This document shows, piece by piece, positions 20,946-29,893 of a stretch of DNA of 64,000 nucleotides (positions are counted from its first letter, which is position 1; the number at the start of each line of letters is the position of its first letter). Below the pieces are notes generated by a model. That model made no database searches. It saw only the letters and a program-made list of their open reading frames with translations, and was not told the DNA's origin. Source of the DNA: Gigantopelta aegis. Taxonomy: Eukaryota; Mollusca; Gastropoda; Neomphalida; Peltospiridae. Made by a program: the position numbers and the translations under genes. The DNA lies in assembly GCF_016097555.1 (NCBI RefSeq), contig NC_054699.1, positions 5,931,197 to 5,995,196 of the forward strand. The letters run 5' to 3'.

Positions 20946-22094
20946 CACAGTTGTGTGTGAATCTTCAGCTGAGATTTATGCATGCCAGTCCCTGGCATCA
21001 TAAATGTCCCCACCTATGTTTTAAAAATAAAGAATGATACAGGTAAAAAATTAAGTTGATGAAATTGCGTTTTGTTATAACTGACCATGTTTTATATATA
21101 TAGGAGATGAATCTAGCGAGCCGTCACCCACCCTGATTGTTTTGGTCACTTGCTTGGATTTTTTTTTTGCAAAGCTGCAATCTCGCCTCACATTAATTAT
21201 CATAATTTCATTTAAACATACAAATACACCTGCAGTTTTAATGAATTGTGTGTGACAGTAACACAGTTTTAATAGATAATAGAAACAATTATGTTTATAG
21301 TGCGTCCCACGGGGAACGCATTTTTTCATGCTATGCAGTTTACTACAAGTTATTTATTTCTGAGCCGCTTATTTTCTAAATTACACACAGAAATAGTATA
21401 TTTTTGTTATTTCCAAAACACACATTTTTATTTTTACGTAAAACCAAACTTAAATTATATACAAAAACAACAAAGCATTTTTGTAGGAGGATGGGACGGA
21501 CTACATGTAATATTCCGATCAGAACAGTCCCCTTCCCCACGTGCTATATATATTATGTTTGTTTGTTGTTGTTTTTTCAATGTATTTCCGGGGACGCATG
21601 ACCCGACCCCTCCCCTAAAAACACCACTAGTCAGTCTAGACTTCCTCTACACAATTTCGCGCCTGTTTCGTTTATTGCAAATCAATTAGGCCTGTATACA
21701 TTGCATTATAAAGTGTAAATTTTGCAGCTAAATATATAGTTTAACCTAAAAACATAAAAAATATTTGTGTAAACATATTTGTTAGTCTTGCATGCCGATT
21801 ATTTAAGGTCGGTAGATGCCCAACATGATAAAATGAAGACATTATTGTATACATGATTATAAGCGTAAGTCGCACGCAAAACAAAAAAATCGAATATTTT
21901 AAAAATAAAACCCCTCAACAATTTTACCTCCCCCCACCCCAAGGAAAATCCCCCACCCCAAAGAAAACCCCAGTAACAACGACAAATCTGCCCCCAAATA
22001 AACAATAGCCTACAAAACAGCCCACACACCAGTATACACGCACAACCAAAAACATAACCCAGACGAACACGCACATTTAAAAAAGAGGTTTTAT
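20946..22094. other. intron 4, no gene
   Basis: AT-rich intron sequence with C-rich patches near 21930-21980. Nothing recognised. Confidence 0.5.
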
Positions 22095-22270
22095 CTATGT
22101 ACATATACCAGTGGCGTAGGATGGTGGCAAGGGGAGGGGCGCACACACACACACGTGCATGGGCGTACGACCCGGGGGGGGGGGGGGCAATTGCCCCCCC
22201 CCCCAAATTCGGGAAAACAGTGGGGGAAATTCGGGCAAATTTTATCTGGGTAAAATTTCGGGCAAATCAA
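22095..22270. repeat. dispersed repeat hit by Polinton C (left part)
   Basis: A G/C-run-rich repeat with AAATTCGGG motifs. The part continuing right of the Polinton (29131-29165, CATACGCCCATGTATG) resembles the end of the related copy at 60470-60820, supporting insertion of Polinton C into this repeat. Confidence 0.6.
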
Positions 22271-22276
22271 CCCCTC

Positions 22277-22915
22277 AGTAGTAGTATAGGGGCCTGCCGG
22301 GCGCCATGACCTACTTTCCCGTGATCACGTGACCTTGAGACAATGGGCTTGGTGTAGACAATGGGGCTTGGTGTAGACAATGGGCTTGGTATAGACAATG
22401 AACTTTGTGTAGGAAACAATGGCCTTTGTCTAGTAGTGTGCAGGTGTCTGGCCTGGGTAGGAAACAATGGCCTTTGTGTAGGAGACAATGGGCTTGGTAT
22501 AGACAATGGCCTTTGTGGAGGAAACAATGGCCTTTGTATAGGACGGTGCACGTGTGCCATCCTGGTAAGAAACAATGGCCATGGAGGAAACAAAGGCGTT
22601 GGTGTATACAATGGGTTTGGCATAGACAATAGGCTTGGTATGAACAATAGGATTGGTGTAAACAATGGGCTAGGTGCAGGTGTGCGATTACGGTAAGAAA
22701 CAATGGTTATAGAAAAAAACAAAGGCCTTGGTGTAGACAATGGCGATGTTGGTATCTGTGGTGAACAGGTGCATGGACATCCCCTACTTTCAGAACAAAG
22801 GCCTTTGTATAGGGAGGTATAGGTGTATGGTCTCGGTAGGAAAACAATGGCCTTTATGTAGGAAACAATGGTCTTTGTGTATGAGACAATGGCCTGGGTA
22901 CAGGTGTGGGTCCTT
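22277..22915 (+). repeat. left terminal inverted repeat of Polinton C
   Basis: The outer 50 bp are unique, and the rest is made of degenerate units such as ACAATGGCCTTTGTGTAGGA. The reverse complement of 28570-29124 matches throughout, with a length difference (about 640 against 555 bp) from repeat-unit gain or loss. ORFs here are artefacts of the repeat. Confidence 0.9.
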
Positions 22916-22942
22916 GGAGTGAGCTGAGTGTACCTCCCTCGG

Positions 22943-22950
22943 GTATAAAA
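22943..22950 (+). promoter_or_regulatory. TATA box of the PC4-like gene
   Basis: GTATAAAAAGGG just inside the left terminal repeat, 125-132 bp before the ATG at 23075. Confidence 0.6.
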
Positions 22951-23074
22951 AGGGTGCTTTTGGCTTCATTGTCATTCGTTCACCGAAAAGTCTACAGACA
23001 AGATCTACGTCTAGTTTGTTTAAGAGGTTGCTGATATTCACATTTTTGTGTTTTGTTGGTTTTTTATTTTGAAA

Positions 23075-23574
23075 ATGGCATCGGGACATTCATCAAGTAC
23101 TACTCACTGCCCTGAACAGGGTGAAAGATCGCGATGCCAACTAGAAATTGGACAAAATGTATATGTTATGGTCCAACCATGGAAGCAAGAACTTTTGATA
23201 CATATCAGTGGGTTGAACTGTGTGAATGCAAGAGTCAGGTAGACGAAACGATTTCAGCCTTGAAACAAGGGAAGGATGAAACATTTGTCAAACACCTTGG
23301 AGCCAATGTTCATGCTAGTATGGACAAGAACTTTACTGGGGTGGACCTGCGTCAGTGGTGGTGGTGTGATGAAACGAAATCTGTGAAACCTTCGAAGAAA
23401 GGCATATTCCTTTCTCTACAACAATGGGAGAAACTGAAAGGCTGTTTCACAGTCATGTGTGATTTTGTACCAGAGCTGAACTCGATTGTGCCCTGCGCCA
23501 TGCAAGACGACCATCAAAACCAGATGGGATTTCTTCAATGCTCCTTCTGCAACCCCAACGGGTATCATCAATAG
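23075..23574 (+). pseudogene. PC4/Sub1-like protein with two PC4 domains, one frameshift
   Basis: The ATG at 23075 opens MASGHSSSTTH. The first frame gives a PC4-type strand segment (LEIGQNVYVMVQPWKQELLI), and the reading then passes near 23205 into the frame that continues to the stop at 23574. The second frame has a clearer PC4 half-domain: GVDLRQWWWCDE, then KPSKKGIFLSLQQWEKLK, which matches the family's KPGKKGI...QW core. PC4/Sub1 proteins bind single-stranded DNA and act in transcription and repair. A one-base deletion seems to break the gene. The C-terminal Cys pairs (CAMQ, CSFC) are extra. Confidence 0.7.
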
Positions 23575-23597
23575 AATGATTTCGACAAAACTGACTT

Positions 23598-23607
23598 GTA
23601 TATAAGG
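23598..23607 (+). promoter_or_regulatory. TATA box of the BIR gene (C)
   Basis: GTATATAAGG, 24 bp after the PC4-like stop and 116 bp before the BIR start. Confidence 0.6.
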
Positions 23608-23722
23608 CTGTGTTTTCTCTCCCAGGGGCTCATTTGTGCTTGAGAACTCGAAGAGAGCAGACGGGTTTGCTGATGATTTTGACATTTTTGTATCTTGTTG
23701 CACTCTATCTTGAACGAAGACG

Positions 23723-24262
23723 ATGGCATCGGGATATTCGAGCCGTGTTAGCAGCTGCAGCAGTAGCGACGAGGACGACGTCTTGATCTGTAAATGTTCA
23801 GAAAGGCACACGATCAAAAGAGTGACTATCAAACCAGAAGAAAATGACACAGATCAAACGGACGCTGCACGTGAGCCAGGTGAAATCGTGGACGAAGAAC
23901 CCATAGATCAGACGGATGCTGCTCGAGAATATAAAACGGATGCTGCTCCCTACGATGATGATGCCTACGACGCCGATGACGAAGGGGATGGCCTTTCGAG
24001 ACATTACTTGTTCTGTCATCGACCCGAAATGAGAGGATTCTATACACGATTGCAGACATTTGGGTGGTGGCCATTACAGTTACGTCAGAAACCGAGGGAG
24101 CTCGCCAAGGCCGGTTTCTTCTACACGGGAGACAACGATGCCGTCGTCTGTTACTGTTGTGGACTACGTGCCTACCGATGGCAGAGAATGGATGATCCAG
24201 TGATGGAACATTACAGACTGTCCCCGAGATGTCCCTATGTAAATAATGTGTTCAGACATTAG
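23723..24262 (+). CDS. BIR-domain (IAP-like) protein, 179 aa, intact
   Basis: Single open frame. Residues 1-40 are Ser/Asp-rich with a small Cys pair (ICKCSERH). Residues 41-95 are acidic with DQTDAARE-type repeats. Residues about 100-179 form one BIR domain with the RPEMRGFYTR start, W at the WPLQL turn, and zinc ligands in CYCCG...EHYRLSPRC. There is no RING or second BIR. IAP-type BIR domains bind caspases or pro-apoptotic partners, so an anti-apoptotic role for the element is a reasonable inference. It ends four codons after the domain (NNVFRH). Paralogue of the split gene at 18457-16632. Confidence 0.88.
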   Translation: MASGYSSRVSSCSSSDEDDVLICKCSERHTIKRVTIKPEENDTDQTDAAREPGEIVDEEPIDQTDAAREYKTDAAPYDDDAYDADDEGDGLSRHYLFCHRPEMRGFYTRLQTFGWWPLQLRQKPRELAKAGFFYTGDNDAVVCYCCGLRAYRWQRMDDPVMEHYRLSPRCPYVNNVFRH

Positions 24263-24370
24263 AGTTTTTATTTCATAATGTAATAACTATGTATGTTTGG
24301 TATTTTGTGTACTACATTTTCAATCTGTTGTTTAGTAATAAAATTTTGTCTTGTATCTTTTGTATCTGTT

Positions 24371-24382
24371 GTTTATAAATAG
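24371..24382 (+). promoter_or_regulatory. TATA box of the integrase gene
   Basis: GTTTATAAATAG lies 36 bp before the ATG at 24418. An AATAAA for the BIR transcript lies about 30 bp further upstream. Confidence 0.6.
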
Positions 24383-24417
24383 CGTGTCATTTATGACCTG
24401 TCAGTCAGTTGAGAACC

Positions 24418-24700
24418 ATGACTCAGTGGGAACGGTACCTCGAGTCTGTTTACTATGATGTAAAGCACCCTGGGAGTTATGCCAGTCCTGGTAAATTATA
24501 TCAAGCTGTTAAAGCAGAGGGTAAATTTAAGATTTCTCTGGTACGTATTAAGAAATGGTTGAAAGGTCAAGAGACCTATACCATGACACATCAAGTAAGA
24601 CGAAAGTTTCCACGTAATACCTATGTGGTAGAAGGATTAGACAGTCACTGGCAATCTGATCTAATGGATATGGTCAATCTGGCTAAATACAATTCCTATG
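24418..24700 (+). pseudogene. retroviral-type (Polinton) integrase, 5' part only
   Basis: Opens MTQWERYLESVYYDVKHPGS, followed by a helical segment and VEGLDSHWQSDLMDM. The latter is the start of the catalytic core: the first acidic residue of the DDE triad sits in QSDLMD. The rest of the core is missing: homology ends near 24698 at LAKYNSY, and the open frame then runs on through unrelated sequence to 24801. In the family this enzyme inserts element DNA and makes the 6-bp duplication. The loss of two thirds of the core means this copy is inactive. Confidence 0.85.
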
Positions 24701-24795
24701 AAGAAAGAACGCGTGACTGCAACTCAACGCTCCAACCTAACCTATGCTCTTTTAACTACATTTTAAACACGAGTATTTCCCAAGAGTACAAGCCT

Positions 24796-24945
24796 TTATA
24801 GACAACCAGTGTATTATGTCTGGTATATCAAAGGCAGTGGTATGTGCTGTCCTGTACACACAACTCTTGATACTATAAAGTAGCGGCAGAAATATTAAAT
24901 CACAAATCTAGTTATAGAGTAGAATACACAAAAAACAAACGCAAT

Positions 24946-25027
<82 letters not shown>

Positions 25028-25389
25028 TCACACGTGATTAATCCATTAGTGTAAGTCGGCGACACGCGCGCCGCCATGGGTTTAACAAGTAGTACGTGTT
25101 AACCAAAGGGAAATAGCTGCATTTTTAAACAGAAATTTTCTCTAGAGTACTAGCCTTCGTACAGGGCTTTTTAATTACCAAATGGGTAAATACAGTGATC
25201 GATCTAGGATCGATCCCCGTCGATGGCCAAATAGGCTATAGCCAACCAGTGCATTATGTCTGGTATATCAAAGGCCGTGGTATGTGCTGTCCTGTACATA
25301 CAACTCTTGCTACTATAAAGTAGCGGGGTAGACATATCCAATCACAAATCTAGTCATAGAGTAAAAAACACAAAAAAAACGCAATGGTT
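24796..25389. repeat. duplicated SINE-derived segment around an (AG)n tract
   Basis: 24796-24948 and 25243-25389 are direct copies (AACCAGTGNATTATGTCTGG ... CGCAATGG). Between them is a 76-bp AG run (24949-25024). The repeated part matches the SINE family-1 middle (GGTATATCAAAGGC). It fills the centre of Polinton C where genes have been lost. Confidence 0.75.
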
Positions 25390-25505
25390 TGGTTTTTAAT
25401 TTTTTTTTTCTAAAGTAAAATCACTATAGACAACTACACATGCAATGGACACACATTGGGTTACATCGAGAGGCCTTAAGGGCGACATGTGAATAATATG
25501 AGTGT

Positions 25506-26135
25506 TCATTTCTCTTCATCTTCGTCGTCCTCCTCATCGTCGGTATCGTCGTCGTCTTGTTCGTCCAAATATTCGCCAATCCATGAACGATACTGATTTA
25601 ATTTAGAACGAATCTGAGGTCTGAGATCTCTGTCTGGATTCACAAACTGAAGAATTTTCCTGGTGTTGGGGCCTTTGTCAAAGTAATGCATATAGGTCAG
25701 AAAGCGAGAGTACGTGTCTTTAAATAACTTCCATTGCAATGTCTTCATGTTTCTTTCGATGGCATCTTGGGACATGTTTTTTTCTTCGTAGCGTTTCCTC
25801 TTGCTTTCGAAATAGTCACGATTGATGTCGAATTCACGCTCGATCATCAGACGTACGCCTTCGTTTTCCAGATCGGACGACGGCTCTTCATTTCCCTCCT
25901 CGCACGTTTTCACGTGTCGCTGCAAGTCACTCCCGTCTTTAAAGACCAGACCACACGTATCGCAAGACTGCATCCTCTTGACCTTTTTCAGATAGGGCTC
26001 TACCTCATCTTCTTCTTCTTCGTCGTCACTTTCGTAGGCGGGTATGCCTGGTAGTTTTCTCTTGAATGCGTTTCTTTGCATGATTTGCTCGTAGAGCTCC
26101 TTCTCCGACGGTGGTTGAAAACTCTTCTGAGACAT
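25506..26135 (-). CDS. C2H2 zinc-finger protein with acidic tail, 209 aa
   Basis: Starts MSQKSFQPPSEKELYEQI at 26135 and is intact. An acidic patch (about residues 36-46) precedes a C2H2-like finger, CDTCGLVFKDGSDLQRHVKTC (last ligand Cys). A Lys/Glu-rich helical middle follows, and an almost purely Asp/Glu tail of about 20 residues ends the protein. The TATA box GGTATATAAGC is 17 bp upstream. The finger resembles that of the adjacent ATPase. The function is not known: DNA binding or regulation of element genes is a guess. Block B keeps only the promoter and start codon. Confidence 0.75.
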   Translation of the reverse strand: MSQKSFQPPSEKELYEQIMQRNAFKRKLPGIPAYESDDEEEEDEVEPYLKKVKRMQSCDTCGLVFKDGSDLQRHVKTCEEGNEEPSSDLENEGVRLMIEREFDINRDYFESKRKRYEEKNMSQDAIERNMKTLQWKLFKDTYSRFLTYMHYFDKGPNTRKILQFVNPDRDLRPQIRSKLNQYRSWIGEYLDEQDDDDTDDEEDDEDEEK

Positions 26136-27015
26136 TCGCCGTTACGCTCGTGCTTATATACCATTCGGGCGGCCCCGTCTCTAAACCATTAGGTCGAAGG
26201 CGCCAATGTTCGGGCGTGGTCGGTTTCAAGTCCACCAAGAGATGTCCGTAGAGCCTGTGGGTAGCTTCCTCAAACCGTTGCATGAAATGACCAGTATTTT
26301 CCGGATACATCTGCCGTGCCAAGGTTAGTACTTGCTGCTTGTCGATGGGGTTGTTGAACAGTGCCAGGTAATGACAGTTTCTTCTTTGTGTCGGGTCTTT
26401 GCTGTTATAGAGGTTCTGGTTGATGGCAATCACCGAGAGGTTTCTGTGATGACTTCCTTCTGTGAACAGGTCGGTGATGCGAGAATCTTTTCCAGCTGTA
26501 GACATCAGGTCGTCCAACACGATGAGATTTCTGACTCTGGGATCCAAATAACGATCCTTTTCCAAATTCTCGGGTATGCCTTGAACTAATTTCACTCGAG
26601 CAACCATTTTGATCGTATCATAGAGAGGTTGCCATCGTTTGTAGAGCCAGATAATGCGCTGAGGAGGCGGGTGGATTTTACCATCCCTTAGCAGTTTGTA
26701 CAACAAAAAAGTTTTTCCACACGACGTGGGTCCTGACACGATCATGGTGAACGGATGTAACAATCTTAGGGGCTGCTGCTGCTGTGGTGGTGGTGGTGGT
26801 GGCGGCTGCTGTGGTGGTGGTGGTGGTGGCTGCTGTGGTGGTGGTGGTGGTGGCTGCTGTGGTGGTGGTGGTGGTGGTGGTGGTGGTGGTGGCTGCTGTG
26901 GTGGTGGTGGTGGTGGTGGTGGTGGTAGACCTTTAGCATGTTTTTGTTGAAAATGTCTTAACATGGCGTCTCTCCGAGAGAATGTGAAACCACATTCTGA
27001 ACATGTGCTCTGCAT
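26026..27015 (-). CDS. zinc-finger/packaging ATPase C, intact frame
   Basis: Packaging ATPase of the FtsK/HerA-like family used by Polintons and related viruses to load DNA into capsids. Residues about 5-25 form a C2H2 finger (CSEC...HFQQKH), and residues about 30-80 are a Pro/Gln tract encoded by GGT repeats. The ATPase follows, with Walker A GPTSCGKT, Walker B NLIVLDDLM and AINQN. I choose 27015 rather than the upstream in-frame Met because only this ATG is conserved with block B. The frame runs 110 bp into the next gene, past where the B copy stops, so the last residues may be frameshift-derived. Confidence 0.88.
   Translation of the reverse strand: MQSTCSECGFTFSRRDAMLRHFQQKHAKGLPPPPPPPPPQQPPPPPPPPPPPQQPPPPPPQQPPPPPPQQPPPPPPPQQQQPLRLLHPFTMIVSGPTSCGKTFLLYKLLRDGKIHPPPQRIIWLYKRWQPLYDTIKMVARVKLVQGIPENLEKDRYLDPRVRNLIVLDDLMSTAGKDSRITDLFTEGSHHRNLSVIAINQNLYNSKDPTQRRNCHYLALFNNPIDKQQVLTLARQMYPENTGHFMQRFEEATHRLYGHLLVDLKPTTPEHWRLRPNGLETGPPEWYISTSVTANVSEEFSTTVGEGALRANHAKKRIQEKTTRHTRLRK
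26152..26162 (-). promoter_or_regulatory. TATA box of the C2H2/acidic gene
   Basis: GGTATATAAGC on the minus strand, inside the 3' coding part of ATPase C. Confidence 0.65.
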
Positions 27016-27056
27016 GACGACTCTAAATGAAATGACCATATCTGACCCACATAGTT

Positions 27057-27074
27057 CCTTTTATAGTTTATTTA
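27057..27074 (-). promoter_or_regulatory. fused stop, AATAAA and TATA box
   Basis: On the minus strand the small gene's TAA (27074-27072) overlaps AATAAA (27072-27067), and CTATAAAAGG (27066-27057) follows at once, 42 bp before the ATPase start. The same arrangement is conserved in block B. Confidence 0.7.
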
Positions 27075-27419
27075 GAAATGCTTCTGCAGTTTCGGGGCTT
27101 TCCAGCCCGTACCACTTTGTTGTTGTTGTTGTTGTTGTTGTCGTTGTTTCCGTTTCAGATCGGCTTTGGCTTGCTCTACCACCTGTTGTGTTGGGGACAC
27201 CATGACGACTTTGGGTGTCGGAGGCTTGTTCTGTTCCTCTTTTTCTTTTTTCCATGTAGGGTCATACAGTTCTAGACATCGATCTACACTGTACATCATC
27301 TGACTTTTTCCACCACGTTGCACTGGAAAATGAGGTTCAAGTTTACCTTCTGCCTGCAGTTTATAGAAACGGGTCCACTTATCCACGTCGGGTACATATA
27401 ACTTGTACTGGTCTGACAT
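27072..27419 (-). CDS. small conserved Polinton protein, 115 aa
   Basis: Begins MSDQYKLYVPDVDKW. The middle has a basic RGGKSQMMYSVDRCLELYD segment, and the C-terminus is Lys/Gln-rich with a variable Gln run (KQRQQQQQQQQSG). Intact. Its paralogue in block B differs mainly in Gln count. No catalytic motif is visible. A virion-associated or packaging accessory protein is the likely guess from its fixed position before the ATPase. Confidence 0.78.
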   Translation of the reverse strand: MSDQYKLYVPDVDKWTRFYKLQAEGKLEPHFPVQRGGKSQMMYSVDRCLELYDPTWKKEKEEQNKPPTPKVVMVSPTQQVVEQAKADLKRKQRQQQQQQQQSGTGWKAPKLQKHF

Positions 27420-27472
27420 GTTGCTTCTCTGAAGGTTCTACCTCAAATGACGAGTTTTCCAAAACTATTTTA

Positions 27473-27482
27473 CTTATATACC
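27473..27482 (-). promoter_or_regulatory. TATA box of the small conserved gene (C)
   Basis: GGTATATAAG on the minus strand about 54 bp before the ATG. The whole 250-bp upstream region (to about 27673) is conserved with block B. Confidence 0.6.
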
Positions 27483-27729
27483 TTATGACGCATAAAGATA
27501 TGGTACAGGAATGTTTGAATGTGTGTGATACGTATGACCAGTGCCCCTCCTCCCAGGCACAAATCTCATCGTGCGAGCTCCCAAAAAAACATCGTTACCA
27601 ACATATTACCCTTTACCAGTGTCACTACCATAGGGACACGTCCAGAGACACACTCATGGGCTCAGGACATAACTAAAACAAGCTGTGTTGCAGTCACGCG
27701 TTCTTTCTCCATAGCAATGGGCTGGGAGT

Positions 27730-27731
<2 letters not shown>

Positions 27732-27769
<38 letters not shown>

Positions 27770-27960
27770 TTTGTATTTAATTATGAAATACTGGCCCCAT
27801 AAGGGGTATGAGATTGTATATATAAAACATCCCTTGCTACTCATGGAAAAAATGTAGCGGGTTTCCTCTCTAAAACTGTCAAAATTATGTTTTTCATCCA
27901 ATAACCGATGATTCATAAACCAATGTCCTCTAGTGATGTCGCTAAACACAAACAAACTTT
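27732..27960 (+). repeat. (CA)n microsatellite and SINE tail fragment
   Basis: A CA run (27732-27766) is followed, from about 27800, by a plus-strand SINE type-2 tail (GTAGCGGGTTTCCTCTC to CAAACTTT). Confidence 0.75.
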
Positions 27961-28565
27961 GACGGTCAGTGGGCATACCATAACAAATTTATTCTGCTAC
28001 TTAAGACGGGCACGCGTCGGTATGTCTTTTGCAGTTCACCTGGTTTCATAAACACTCGGAGAGGTGTAATAAAATGCCTTTGTATGAGGGCTGATGAAGA
28101 GGTCTCATAAAGTACTCCTCTATTATAAAGCGAATGAATGAATGGCTGAATGACGGCAATAAAGAAAACGTCGACAATGTGCTAAAGAAATACAAATGAA
28201 TGAAAATCATCACACACGCATTTTGTCTGGCGACATGAAAGCCTCACTTTAGACCAAACAGTCAGCAAACAGTTACAGTCCTTCCCCACGAGACATATTT
28301 TAACGGCTATTATTTTGGGTGCCTAGATAAAACACTGTGAAAAAACATCCACGTGTATGTCCACTGTGAATACAAAAAAAACAACAACACAATAGACGTT
28401 ATACAATGAAGCCAAATCCAACGTCACTTACACCTGGCCTGTACATAGTGTTATTATTAATTGTTGTTGTTAATGGTGCTGTATGTTTTTCTTTTGCTTT
28501 TATTTGTTTGCGGACACCAGTTTGTTTGGTAATATGCAATACATTGAACTGAATACACCATGATC
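27961..28565. other. Polinton C internal spacer, no gene
   Basis: About 600 bp between the SINE tail and the right terminal repeat. I see no homology or long frame. Confidence 0.5.
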
Positions 28566-28569
28566 GCAC

Positions 28570-29124
28570 ACCTGCACCCAGACCATTGTTTCCTACACAA
28601 AGGCCATTGTTTTCCTACCGAGACCATACACCTATACCTCCCTATACAAAGGCCTTTGTTCTGAAAGTAGGGGGTGTCCATGCACCTGTTCACCACAGAT
28701 ACCAACATCGCCATTGTCTACACCAAGGCCTTTGTTTTTCTATAGCCATTGTTTCTTACCGTAATCGCACACCTGCACCTAGCCCATTGTTTACACCAAT
28801 CCTATTGTTCATACCAAGCCTATTGTCTATGCCAAACCCATTGTATACACCAACGCCTTTGTTTCCTCCATGTCCATTGTTTCTTACCAGGATGGCACAC
28901 GTGCACCGTCCTATACAAAGGCCGTTGTTTCCTCCACAAAGGCCATTGTCTATACCAAGCCCATTGTCTCCTACACAAAGGCCATTGTTTCCTACACAAA
29001 GTTCATTGTCTATACCAAGCCCATTGTCTACACCAAGCCCCATTGTCTACACCAAGCCCATTGTCTCAAGGTCACGTGATCACGGGAAAGTAGGTCATGG
29101 CGCCCGGCAGGCCCCCCTACTACT
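28570..29124 (-). repeat. right terminal inverted repeat of Polinton C
   Basis: Reverse complement of 22277-22915, with fewer or shorter internal units. Ends CCCCCCTACTACT at 29124, followed by the CCCCTC duplication. Confidence 0.9.
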
Positions 29125-29404
29125 CCCCTCCAGCCCCCCTAAATCAAAGAATCCCCATACGCCCATGTATGTGTGTGTGTACACACTATGGGATGCTTAA
29201 TGGTGCATAATATTAATATACGTCATGATGTACGATTTGTTACTTGTGTTTATTCCACTGAAAAATATGTCAAAGTGATCGCTACATTATGGTAGCTCTC
29301 TATACCACTGTATGTGAACAAATTGTCCAGTCGAATGTCTGTGATGGTAAGTTTTAATAAGGGCAAAGCGTGTTATATACTGAATGACAAAACAATTGCA
29401 ATTA

Positions 29405-29893
29405 GGCCAGTATTTTTTAATTTTTAGGTTTACGAACAAGAACTTTTGTGCACAAAGGTAGGAGGAAGGGGGAAAAAAACAAACCTGTTTGGGGTGGTTC
29501 AGTAGGGGCTACAATATGGCTACTTTGATAGGTGTAGATTCTTTGTAACGAAATAAGATTGACAAGGCATCTCTGTGTGCAACCGCGCGGTGCATAGAAA
29601 TCGGAGCGAAATAGCGAATCGGACCGAAAGAGAGCGACCGAAGACGAATTAACAATTCGTATCTACAACGGTATATTTATTGACGAAATAAGTGTTATTT
29701 CTCACTGTTACCTTACAAAATGCGCCACAATAGACTAGAATGGTAACTTTTTTTTTCTTTAGAGCTATTTGTGGAAGTAGGCGGCAAAAAAATAAAATAA
29801 TAAAAGTGAAAAATATGACTTTTTTTTTTTCTTTTTTTGGAGCAAAATTTACGTCGGCGGGTTCGTAAACCGAATAATAAAAAAATACTAGCC
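29405..29893. mobile_element. Harbinger-like MITE, 489 bp, with empty-site paralogue
   Basis: Inverted ends GGCCAGTATTTTTTAATT and GGCTAGTATTTTTTTATT (complement). TTA is duplicated at 29402-29404 and 29894-29896. The paralogous repeat at 5690-6340 has a single TTA and no insert, which proves mobility. Confidence 0.85.

Larger units (their letters stand above)
22277..29124. mobile_element. Polinton/Maverick element C, 6848 bp, internally deleted
   Basis: The termini start AGTAGTA on both strands. The inverted repeats cover about 22277-22915 and 28570-29124, and the flanks carry the same six bases CCCCTC (22271-22276 and 29125-29130). Termini beginning with AG and a 6-bp target duplication are Polinton hallmarks. 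Gene order: PC4-like, BIR and integrase (plus strand), then C2H2/acidic, ATPase and small conserved gene (minus strand). Polymerase, protease and capsid genes are absent, so a central deletion has occurred. It lies in transporter intron 4. Confidence 0.9.

Noticed and set aside
22267..22740. Several overlapping long ORFs in different frames
   Set aside because: Artefact of the short-period repeats of the Polinton arm, open on both strands. The same occurs at 28586-29200.
24895..25077. Leu/Ser repeat ORF
   Set aside because: Reads the AG/TC microsatellite. The same applies to the TC runs at 50427-50612 and 52481-52687.
26696..26950. Plus-strand Gly/Cys-rich ORF
   Set aside because: Antisense shadow of the Pro/Gln-coding GGT/GCTGCT repeat in ATPase C.
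15076..27673. Capsid, minor capsid or protease genes of a Polinton
   Set aside because: Looked for in all three blocks, with no convincing frame. Absence is consistent with internal deletion.
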